A DNA stretch of 64,000 nt, taken from NCBI GenBank assembly GCA_948146395.1, contig OX411559.1:1802001-1866000 (forward strand), in the 5' to 3' direction. A program made the translations under genes and the position numbers. Origin of the DNA: Fragum whitleyi (Eukaryota; Mollusca; Bivalvia; Cardiida; Cardiidae). Positions 10,838 to 19,919 of this stretch are shown in pieces. Position 1 is the first letter of the stretch; every line of letters starts with the position of its first letter. The notes beneath the pieces were generated by a model. The model did no database searches. It was not told the origin of the DNA and was given only the letters and a program-made list of their open reading frames with translations.

Positions 10838-11876
10838 GATTTTTAGCTCCACTGGCTGAAAGCCACTGGGGCTATTGTCATGGCGTTGTGTCCGTCGTGC
10901 GTCCGTCCGTCCGTCTGTGCGGTCGTAAACTTTTCTTTAAAAATCTTCTCCTCAGAAACTACTGGATGGATTTCAACCAAACTTCACATGAATGATCCTT
11001 GGGTGACCCTCTTTCAAAGTTGTTCAAGAAATTTTGATACAATGAAAAACATGGATTTAATGGGCGTGGCTTATTTCCAAATATGGTAAAAAGTGCGTTT
11101 TCTCAGATTCTAAACAATGGATATCAATGAAATTTTACATGAATGATCCTTGGGTGACCCTTTATCATTCTACAAAAAATCATTGTGATCGGATAGAAAA
11201 TATGCATTTTATGGGCAGAGGTCATTTCTCTTTATGTTATATAGTGGAAACTTTGAAAATCATTTTCTCAGAATCTAACTGATGGATACCAACCAAATTT
11301 CACTGGAATGATCCTTGAGTGACGCTTTATCAATCTACAAAAAAATCATTGTGATTGGATGAAAAATATGCATTTTATGGGAGGAGGTCAATTCCCCATA
11401 TGTTATATACTGGAAACTTTGAAAATCATTTTCTCAGAATCTAATTTTTTGATATCAACCAAATTTCACTGGAATGATCCTTGAGTGACCCTTTATCAGT
11501 GTACTAAAAATTGTTTTGATTGGATGAAAAAAAAATGCATTTTATGGGTGGAGGTCATTTCTCAATATGTTAAATAGTGGAAACTATGAAAATCATTTTC
11601 TCAGAATGTAACTGATTGGTATCAATCAAACATTTTTGGTATGATCTTTGGGTGACCCATTATCATGCAGCCAAAAATTATTTTGATTTGATGAAAAATA
11701 TGTCTTTTAATAGCGGAGGTCATTTCTCTATCTGTTATTTAGTTGAAACTTTGAAAATCATTTTCAACATCAATAGAACCCCAAATATCTAAAAATCTAG
11801 TCAAAACATTTATTTGCTTTTACAAGAATTTCAAGCCTGTGGAGCGACTCAAGCCATTCATGGCTTTCTAGTTTTT
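10838..11876 (-). mobile_element. HINE/pearl-like element with four ~166-bp core repeats
   Basis: The left end on the + strand is ttttagctccactggctg with hairpin TGGCT-GAA-AGCCA, then a (CCGT)n tract at 10898-10915. The core follows in tandem: ttctcagaatctaactgatg starts near 11100, 11265, 11431 and 11598 (spacing 165-167 bp). The right end read on the - strand is AACTAGAA, hairpin AGCCAT-GA-ATGGCT, then gagtcgctccacagg. GCTCCAC(A/T)GG near both ends is a subterminal inverted repeat. Non-coding. Confidence 0.6.
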
Positions 11877-11977
11877 TGCCCTAAACATAATTTTTGTATG
11901 TTTAAACTAGTTTTTGGACAAAATATTGACAGAAACCCTGCAACGATATACAATTAATGACATCATTTAGAATGTGA

Positions 11978-12265
11978 TCCTACACATGTGTACACATCGT
12001 GAAATTGACACTCAATCTGATCAAAATCATTTAAAATCGCTCACTCAACGCTCCATTCGTTCACTCCAAACACTCGCTTATTAAGAGAAAATTACGTACA
12101 TTTTAATTAAGGGAGGTAATAATTGAGGCGAATTTTGTTTATGTTGAACAAAATTAGCCATATTCATTAACTCCCTTAAATTTCACTCAAAACATGCTCC
12201 ACACACTCTTTCAATTTCAAAATCGATCAATCAATTTCATGATGTTCTTAACTGTAAGACAAGGA
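11978..12265 (+). mobile_element. MITE with CATGAAATTGACA ends and GGGAGGTAATA hairpin, copy 1
   Basis: Inverted ends acatcgtgaaattgaca and caatttcatgatgttc..actgtaag. The central palindrome gggaggtaataattg .. ttaactccc encloses a gaattttgtt/aacaaaatt loop region. It matches the element that interrupts the SINE at 34597-34994. Confidence 0.5.
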
Positions 12266-12547
12266 TATCTCTGATAGCTGTTCCTTATAGCAGACAATGG
12301 GAGGAACGAAAGTGCGTTTTCAAGCACAAAAATGTTTATGTGAGAAAAAGAATTTGTGCAGATTTTCCTTGGGACAGATTGATCTTAACCTCATCTGGAA
12401 AAAAAGTTATTCAGCTCATCCTCCACTCACTTAATAATATTACTTTTCTGAACTTGGTTTAAGATCAGCTTGTCTCTAATGTATTTCTGTTTTCAAAGGG
12501 TAAGGGAAAAGGGAAAATAGTAATAAAATGCTTTCAAAATTCAAATA

Positions 12548-12892
12548 CAGTCGATATTGCTTGAGCGAACACATCTATTAATGGACCAATTTTATTAAGT
12601 GACCACCACAAAAAGTCCCATCACGGTAAGCAAAATCTCTAAAAAGAGGACATTATAAGGAAAAAATGGTAATTGTTGAATCTTATGTAGTTGGAATACA
12701 TTAGAATTGTCTTAATAAGATGATTTCAATGGGTTCGAACAGTATAGGATTCAGTATGACTTGATTGACAATCTATGAGTGCTATTAAAATGAATTGTGA
12801 CATTTATCATGGTATATCGGATTAAACAACTATTCCTATAAAAGTGGCTTTTTGGTGGTCCCTTAAGTGGTCCCTAAACACAAGTTTTACTG
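12548..12892 (-). mobile_element. TA-flanked CAGT-ended MITE (pogo/Tigger-like ends), copy
   Basis: 345-bp element with TA at 12546-12547 and 12893-12894. It starts CAGTCGATATTGCTTGAGCG and ends acacaagttttactg. It carries stretches such as aagtgaccacc and gtggtccctaa, plus the attagaattgtctt palindromic core. Related copies are at 56003-56343 and, decayed, 9-254, 15835-16150 and 54265-54545. The link to pogo/Tigger is inferred from the TA duplication and CAGT ends. Confidence 0.55.
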
Positions 12893-13287
12893 TATATCAG
12901 ACTTTTTTTTCAAAAAAATAACATAAAATAAATTTTAAACTTTAACTGACATATGACTTTAACTTAACCATATCATTACATCCTTTCTCAGTGCCAAGGA
13001 AAAATATCGTCAAAAATGTGAAGGAGAAATTGGGATTGTCTCTTTTCTCACAATGTAATTGATCTTTAAGTTTCATCTTATTTTTTTTCTGTCGTGAGGT
13101 ATAAGCAGCATTATGAACAATTTTCAAGTTGGCCTAATGTAAAAATTTCTAAAAGGAACTTTTTAGACTGCAGCGACTAATGGAATTGATTAGTGAAAAG
13201 AAATAAAATTGCCAAAGGAAAGCCTTAAAAGGTCATATTTGGTGGTCCCTAAAGGATGTGAAGTTGGCCAGGGTAGGAAAGCATTAA
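12893..13287. other. Intergenic, nothing recognised
   Basis: A+T-rich region between two miniature elements. Short frames are not supported by splice or similarity signals. Confidence 0.3.
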
Positions 13288-13428
13288 GGTACTGGATCCG
13301 TAATAGTTCTGCAACATTTTGGATGACATAAAGTTTAACAGTGGTTTCATTAGGAAACCTTGGTTAACATTGTGAAAGATCCTTAGATCCAAAACATTGA
13401 GGAACTATTAAGGTTCCAATACCTAAGG
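13288..13428 (+). mobile_element. TTAAGGTA foldback MITE, copy 2
   Basis: Inverted ends taaggtactggatccgtaat and attaaggttccaataccta. The palindromic layout is the same as at 7933-8064. It lies just 3' of the MRNIP stop codon (13516, - strand) and may fall in its 3' UTR. Confidence 0.55.
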
Positions 13429-13515
13429 CAGTTTCTGCCGTAATTTGAACTTCATCTCAAGGTGGCCACACAAGACTTGACGCTCAATCTTTAAATTTGA
13501 TGACAAAAGCTTTAG

Positions 13516-15029
13516 TCAGAGCTCAAAATCCTCATCAGAGAGATCTCCAGTAGTGAATAAACTTTTCACATCATGTTGTTTATTGTTCACAACACTGGAT
13601 TTATTAAAATGTTTGTTTATCTTTACACCATTATCTTTTGCATCATTAGTGTAAGCAGTGTTTCCATAGTTCAGTTGAGAGCTATGTTCTCTAAGAACTG
13701 TTCTGTTCACAATAGATTCAGATTTCTGCTTTAAAGGAACATTTGTGTCTCCAAGATATTCTTTATGTATCTTATTCAAATCTTTCTTCTCATCATTCTC
13801 TACATTTTCAGATCTTTTAGCAGTCTTTTCCCAAATACTAGTGGGTTCAGGAGCATTATAGTTACGGTGACTGAAGACATTTGATAAATCCCCAAGACCT
13901 TCATCTTCAGCATCTACACTAACAAACTGACCCCATTTAGAAGAAGTTGGCTTTGGTATTGATTCTTGTGACTTTCCATTTCTTGACACATTCTTATATT
14001 TTGAAATTTCATCAGCAACATCACTTTGTGTATAATGTAAGGTTGCATTGAAGTCTACATATATTCTGGTGTCAATCTGCGACTCCTCAATATTATCACT
14101 GCTCTCCTGACTACATTGGTTATCATATGTACTCCATTTTGATGATTCATTATTCATTGTAGCAGAATTTGGGTCAACATGACTATAACTATCATCTAAA
14201 TCTTCTTTGAAAGCCAAGGGATATAACTCCACTTTGTTCCTGTTTGATTGGAAAAAAGTGGAGTTACCTCCCTTTGCTTGTGATGATACATCCATCCTAC
14301 TGCCAATCTGCGACTCCTCAATATTATCACAGGCTTCCTGACTAGATTGCTCTTCATACATACTCCATTTTGATGTTTTATAATTCATTGTAGCAGAATT
14401 TGGGTCAACATTTTTGTAACCAGCATCTACACCACCTTTGCAAGCCAAGGGATATAACTCCACTTTATTCCTGTTTGAAAGGAACAAAGTGGAGTTAGCT
14501 CCCTTGACTCTTGATGATACATCCATCCTACTGTCAATCTGCCACTCCTCAATATTATCACTGCTCTCCTGACTAGATTGCTCTTCATACATACTCCATT
14601 TTGATGTTTTACTACTAGTTGGAGCACAATTTGAGTCACCATGACCATTACCATCATCTACACCACCTATGAAAGCCAAGGGAGCTAACTCCACCCTGTT
14701 CCTGTTTGAAAGAAACAAAGTGGAGTTACCTCCCTTTGCTTGGGATGATGCGTCTGCACAAGCCTGTAATTGATTTATGAAATCACCATTTTCCTGTTGT
14801 TCATAATTTTCCCCAAAAGAGCTCCATTTTGAATAACCAGTGCCTGTATCAAGTGCCTGGTTTTGACCACCCACGTTTTCTTCTCGGTATTTGTGTATTT
14901 CAGTTTGGCTATGCTGTTTGGTGGTTGTATCTCTATCTGTCGAACTGTTTTTGTCTCTTTGTCTATAGTTTATACTAGCTCTGTACATACTCATATCATT
15001 CTTTGAGTGTTCTCGGGTCATTCTTGTGC
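13516..15029 (-). CDS. MRNIP: MRNIP last coding exon with 77-residue tandem repeats
   Basis: The acceptor ttattgaag|gcacaag at 15029 gives 503 residues to the TGA or equivalent stop at 13516-13518. The open frame continues upstream to 15198, but that part is translated MITE and must be intron. Five SKW[S/G] motifs and eight SQ sites lie in the exon. Three consecutive units carry [13 protein letters not shown], then [14 protein letters not shown]. The last ~100 residues are unique and end in the conserved acidic C-terminus. Confidence 0.85.
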
Positions 15030-18000
15030 CTTCAATAAATAACCAAGGCCAGAGATTAATCCTTTCCTGTTTTACCAAATTTTGGACCCGTCCAAATTCA
15101 AAGGTTTTGCAGACGACAATTAAAAGTGAATTTAATTTGAACAAGATGTGTTTGTGAAACACGAATTCCCCCGTAACAGCGATCTTTCGATAAGGCAAAG
15201 GTTAAGTTTTCGGGTTAAGTTTTCGGACAGACGGACGGTTGGACAGACAGACGGACAGACAGACAGACAGACAGAAAGACGGACATGAGTAAAACAATAT
15301 GCCCCCCATCTCTCGATTCCGGGGCATAAAAATAACCATTCAGTAGGGTAAAAAATAGTGTGGAAAAAGAAGAAATTGCTTGTCAAAAGCAATTTCTTCT
15401 TTTTTCACAATGTTTTCTCAATCATTAAATCACAGGCATGTAAAAAGCAGGGATTAAACAGCAAAGGGTTAAAGCAAGTATTTGCAATTAAAACAAGATG
15501 TGGTTGATACACTCAAATGCCCCCCACTTTTTTTCAAAACTTTGATCTTCACATATGACCTTTCTTCTTTTCATGCGACCTTGAACCTTATATCTCCAGA
15601 AAGACATCATAGAGGTTTGTCATTATGCCGAATATGAGGCTTGTATTTTCTATGGGCATGTCAAAAGTAATAGCAAATGTATGAAATTTAAGAAATTTAG
15701 ACAAACATGTAATTTTTTCCTCACAAACTATCAGAAGAAGTATCATGAAAATGGGACACTTAAACTTAATAAGAGCTTTTGTTACAAGTTTTTTTAGGTA
15801 GCCCATTGACAAAACGTTAAACCCTTCAATATGGTATTAAGCGATCATTTAGGGGACTGACCAAAATTAGTCGCTTATGGGAAACTTCACTAAATACAAT
15901 ATTTCATTATAAAGACAGGTCATTATTTTAGTTTATTTAGATCGTCTTAACCAATTCTATGATGACTTGAAATCGTCTATTTGACTGATTCCCAACAGTT
16001 CAAACAACATAAGATTAAAACAATAAATAATTTTCTGTTCAGAAATTCCACTTTTACAAAGACTTTGCTCACAGTGAAGGGACTTTTTATAATGGGCTTA
16101 ATAAAAGTTGTCGCTAAAAAAGGAGTGGTTGCTTAAGCAATATCAACTAAATAACAATCTTAAATTTACCCTGTGTATTAGGATAACTTGTATGTAGCCC
16201 ATCACTATCATCATAGTCCTCTTGGTGGTCAATGAAATCATTAAATCTTCTGGACTTCTCACTATCTTGGTAAATTGGTGTTTCTCTTTTCCTATTAAAA
16301 ACATTACATGAAGAATGAGAACGCAATTAGCTACATTGTGTTACTTCCCTTAAAATTAAATGTAGATTTAATCTCAAAACGGTGAACTAACGCCGCTTTC
16401 AACATTATTTCAGTTATATCGCGGCGGCTGGAGCACCTAACAATGGATTCCAGTTATTTCTCTCACCAGTACAACCATTACATCCTTTCTTAGCCTCCAG
16501 CTACTATCTCACATAGGTCTACGATTATCAACCCATTGGTGAGAGTCAAATTGTCGGAAAGAATGAGTGCCGCCGTCGGGGATCGAACCCGGGACCTCTA
16601 GAATGACAGTCCGTCGCACTACCAACTGCGCTATGACGGCGGCCCTCAACAAAGGACAATGAAGACCTTGAGATTGTAAGATGAACTGGAATATTGTATC
16701 ATTTCAATTGCCATACTTATATTCCTTTGGTTTCTACATCACTGTCATATCGAAAGTTTGCTGATTTTATTTATTGCTTGGGGTGTAACCCCACTTGCAA
16801 AAGTATTTTTAATATATTTTTAAAGCTAGTGTCCCTACCCATGTTTTTTTGCTGTTTTCCCCCTCAGTAAAACCACAATATTTCATCCAAGCCATCAGCT
16901 GCCCATCCAAAAGGCTCACACCTTATATCATTCTCTGAATTCTTCATTTAACAGAAATGATAATGGTCTTGTCCATATTTTTTTTGTACGATAAATACCT
17001 TTTCCTTGATTTTCCCTTTTTGTCCAGTATAGAAGCATCTGTTGTATACTGTCTGTCATCATAACCATCATCATCATCATCAACATGGCTTGTATTGTCA
17101 ACAAACTGACTCCATTTATTTTCTGATTCCTGGGAATTAAAGGCTACAAAACTAAATGCCATTTTCAAAGATTTGATAGATAACATATTTTATGTATAAT
17201 AATAGGCAAGTCCAAAAAGGGGCATAACTCTTACAGCAATCCATGTAGGGTTATCTCCCTTGATCGTATCATCAAAGACATGCCGAGTTTAAGGTACTTG
17301 ACCCAGAATAGTTCCACAACATTTCCCAAGTAATCAACAGTGTTTACTGAGGTTTCCTAATGATTTTCACAGGATGATGACAAGTTATTTTGTTTTATTT
17401 TTATCTTCAAATTTCTTTTAAGGAAATGTTCTTTCTGTATTAGTGCAGAAAATAGTTGCACACTCAATTTACAATAAGGATGTATGATTTAGAACTTTTT
17501 CTCTAAACTGCTGAATAGATACTGGTAAATCCCTGCATTCAAGATCAAAATATTTAAAGATAGCAACACCCTCAAATTTAATGTGTATGCGCATGTAAGG
17601 CAGTCTGTCGGAGTACCATTTTTATACGGCAAAAAGGGACATATTATAGGATCACACATGGCTTCCGGCTTCAATATCTTTATCCAGAGTATAGGTCTGT
17701 CCCATTTATGTTCAATTTACTTACAACTTGTCAGTCAGGTTCCTCTGATGATTATGGAGTGCAGTGCACAAGAACCATTACTCTACCTAGCTAATAATTT
17801 TTGAATTATGTGCCTTTGTTGTTTTTCATACTTTGGCATCAAGAATTGCCACAGGCGTACCTTGGTACAATTTGCCACCTTGTCAAATGTTTGCAAATGC
17901 TCTTGTACTCTGAACCTAGGGCATAATTGATTACCTGAACATTTTCAGGATAACACGTAACACAGTCATCAGAGGTATAATGGGAAGCCCCCTGTAGACC

Positions 18001-19246
18001 CTCTGGATGTTTAAATGTCTCTTTCAGCATGTCAATTTCTCCCCTGTGTGTGTTCAAACTTTGTACATGTTGCCTACATTCTGCCCCTGTTCCTCGACCG
18101 TACACCTGCAGAAGAAAGCGTATTTTAAATTAATGACAATACTAAAATGTAAATCATATTATGATCATAACAAGAACACTTCATGGAGACGCCATTGATC
18201 AGCTGTCAGGGTTTGACACTAACTACTTTTTGCCACTAGCCTGAAGGACCTGTAAGTCTGAAATATAACAGGTCCTTCCTGGTAACAACAGGTCCTGCAA
18301 AAAAACATGTTTAAGCGATAAATTGCAAGGAAAACATTGTTAGAAATGAAGAAATTGCTTTTGACAAGCAATTTCTTCTTCTTCTACAATGTTTCCATCT
18401 GGTAATGCAAATTTTAGTTTTGGAAAGGTAATTATTTTTCAAAGTTGGACAGATTTGAAATACTTTCATGATAATTTGAGTTCTGCCATTTACAACAGGC
18501 CTGAAGGACCTGCAGCATGGTAACATCTACCTGTCCTCCCTAAAATCCACAGGCCTTGGGCCCGAGGACTGGTGTTAAGGTCAATCCCTGGCTGCAGATT
18601 CCGGACTGGGTGTGGAATTGCTATACCTGACTAGTCTGATTCTGACAAGTACCCTCCTCTATGCCACCTGTCCACAAGCAGGTAAATACAGGGCTTGTGT
18701 TTGACCCTTAAACCAGGGTTTTGACCCTCAAAGATCTGAAAATATCATTTTTTGACTCTTATTAATTACTCCCAAGGGTTGGGCCTTCTCTGGGGGTCAC
18801 CATTGTTGCCAAATGCGAAAATGAAATCAATTTGGCGATAAAAAAAATGAAATTGGCCAAATGACTGGCGACGAAAAATCTCTGAACTTTGACCTATTAG
18901 GTTTATTGATTTTGACATTGGCTGAGAGGGTATTTTGTAGATACGCTCACGAGTGACTGGCAATTAATTGGGGCAAAAGGCCAGCATGTGTGTCAATTAG
19001 TCATCTCTTGGCTACCCATATTATAAGCTGAAATTAAGATTAAGCCACAAACAATCCCTTCATTCAGCCATAATTATATGTAATTGTGGAAAAGGTTGGT
19101 CCATATAGAAGTCAAACGGACCATACCTTGATGATAGACTGTTTTTCACCACACATTTTACAGGCCCATTTCTTTGCTTTCTTCACTTGGTGTACTTGGA
19201 ATGTCTTACAACTGTAACACTGCAATACTTGAAATTCCTGAGGCAT
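13516..19246 (-). CDS. MRNIP: MRNIP, MRN complex-interacting protein (complete, five coding exons)
   Basis: Joined exons 19246-19127, 18105-17935, 17129-16999, 16291-16170 and 15029-13516 give 2058 nt and a 685-residue product. All introns are GT-AG and phases match (0, 0, 2, 1). The N-terminus matches vertebrate MRNIP: a C10-x2-C13/C29-x2-C32 zinc-binding motif around [15 protein letters not shown], then [18 protein letters not shown]. The middle holds KWSQF-type motifs and acidic runs. The C-terminus ends [14 protein letters not shown], like the acidic end of the human protein. Known role in vertebrates: binding of MRE11-RAD50-NBS1, promotion of ATM signalling and fork protection in the nucleus. 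The product is about twice the human length (343) because exon 5 carries tandem repeats. A CAGGG-type MITE (18207-18590) lies in intron 1. A SINE lies in intron 3. A nested MITE lies in intron 4. Confidence 0.87.
14160..14770 (-). repeat. In-frame 231-bp tandem repeat inside MRNIP exon 5
   Basis: The anchor ctcca starts at 14227, 14458 and 14689, exactly 231 bp (77 codons) apart. Each unit contains a palindrome of ~30-bp arms: aagccaagggatataactcc.. against ..ggagttacctccctttgctt, with a ~9-base loop. High identity between units points to recent unequal duplication. Confidence 0.85.
15060..15468 (-). mobile_element. TTAA-flanked MITE, copy 3, split by a nested element
   Basis: TTAA at 15056-15059 and 15469-15472. 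The ends are tcctttcctgttttac and aaacagcaaaggg, in reverse orientation to the 1682 copy. The sequence is interrupted at about 15139-15332 by the AACAAGAT-hairpin element. It lies in MRNIP intron 4, directly 5' of the last exon. Confidence 0.7.
15140..15332 (+). mobile_element. Short AACAAGAT-hairpin HINE-like element nested in the TTAA MITE
   Basis: Starts AACAAGAT, then the perfect hairpin GTGTTT-GTG-AAACAC (15148-15162). A (GACAGACG)n tract at 15225-15285 follows, and the element ends ccggggcataaaa. It has no core repeats. A second, decayed AACAAGAT head is at 15492-15510. Confidence 0.6.
15835..16150. mobile_element. Decayed CAGT/TA-type MITE
   Basis: Contains ttagtcgcttatggg, aaagttgtcgctaaaaaagg and a tagatcgtctt..aaatcgtct core in the same order as the copies at 56003 and 12548. 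The ends are no longer clear. Confidence 0.4.
16170..16291 (-). CDS. MRNIP: MRNIP coding exon 4
   Basis: 122 nt. The acceptor is tttaatag|gaaaag and the donor cagg|gtaaat. It encodes a charged segment ([16 protein letters not shown]). Phase matching with exons 3 and 5 is exact, which supports the join. Confidence 0.75.
16381..16644 (-). mobile_element. tRNA-headed SINE, copy 1
   Basis: Read on the - strand it begins GCCGCCGTCATAGCGCAG, with A box TAGCGCAGTTGGTAG and B box GGGTTCGATCCCC, then a conserved body (tggagcacctaacaatgg in + orientation). It is the same family as 28343-28621, 34445-35106, 49955-50160 and 51411-51674. It lies in MRNIP intron 3. Confidence 0.78.
16999..17129 (-). CDS. 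MRNIP: MRNIP coding exon 3
   Basis: 131 nt. The acceptor is attcccag|gaatca and the donor aaaag|gtattt. It encodes NKWSQFVDN followed by a run of five aspartates and a basic KKGKSRK stretch, the first of several K-W-S/G motifs in the protein. Confidence 0.78.
17935..18105 (-). CDS. MRNIP: MRNIP coding exon 2
   Basis: 57 codons, phase 0 at both ends. The acceptor is cttctgcag|gtgtac and the donor gttcag|gtaatc. It encodes the conserved [17 protein letters not shown] segment that follows the zinc motif in the family. Confidence 0.85.
18207..18590 (+). mobile_element. CAGGG-ended MITE, copy 2
   Basis: Starts CAGGGTTTGACACTAAC and ends ggtgttaaggtcaatccctg. It is flanked by GCTGT (18202-18206) and GCTGC (18591-18595), a 5-bp duplication with one change. 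The core palindrome gaaattgcttttgacaagc resembles that of the TTAA MITEs. Confidence 0.62.
19127..19246 (-). CDS. MRNIP: MRNIP coding exon 1
   Basis: The start ATG is at 19246-19244 and the exon encodes residues 1-40. This Met is chosen because it sits nine residues before the first zinc-ligand Cys, as in vertebrate MRNIP. The donor is caag|gtatgg at 19127/19126. Upstream 5' UTR exons were not identified. Confidence 0.85.
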
Positions 19247-19919
19247 TCTCAATTCCTTTCCAAGATTGTCACTAAAAATAGAAATTCATAAAATCAATCA
19301 ATAAATAAGAGAAATGTTAAACTATTCTCAGAGATGGAAATCAGCCTGATTAGGCTAGCTCAGTCTGTCAATCCTGACGCTGGCACACTTACAAAGTAAT
19401 TTGATGGCTCAGCTGGAAACAGTTGTAACTGCTTTATGGACCATTCTAAACATTTGGCACTGAGAAATCAAATTGTCTTTCCGTAAAGATGTTAAACTGA
19501 GGCCCTGTGTGATGGTGCTTTACACTATAGCACATTGTTAAAGAACAATGGCAGGTTTCAGTAAGAGTTTCACTGACTTGGCTTGTCACAATTTGATTGA
19601 TGTCATAGGTGACATTATACCCCTAATTCATTAAACTGAAGAAAACTAACAATATTAACCCTTGTCATGCTGAACCCAAAATATTCCTGTTTTATGTGCA
19701 GACTGATATTATCTACACCACCAGTCCTGCTTCTCACTTTCAAACCAGAATGGTCAATAGATTAATTTTTTCAAATAAAAATTGACCTACAGTTGACACA
19801 ACCCTAACTAACATACATATTTTCTCGCTTGCCAGCAATAGATATTGACCCTTGTCATGCTGTATAAATTTTGGCTAAAAATTTTCATCAAAATCATTGG
19901 GCAAAAAGCACTGAAAGTA
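19247..19919. other. Upstream flank of MRNIP with a foldback MITE
   Basis: Holds a short ATGGCTCAG hairpin copy at 19404-19472 and two gene-distal words of a dispersed repeat (acccttgtcatgctg at about 19657 and 19850). No clear core promoter element was recognised. Confidence 0.35.

Noticed and set aside
10838..11876. CRISPR-like array of regular repeats
   Set aside because: Units are adjacent ~166-bp tandem repeats without spacers, in a eukaryotic mobile element.
15030..15198. N-terminal extension of the MRNIP exon 5 frame
   Set aside because: This part is a split TTAA MITE plus a HINE-like end, and a phase-matched acceptor lies at 15029.
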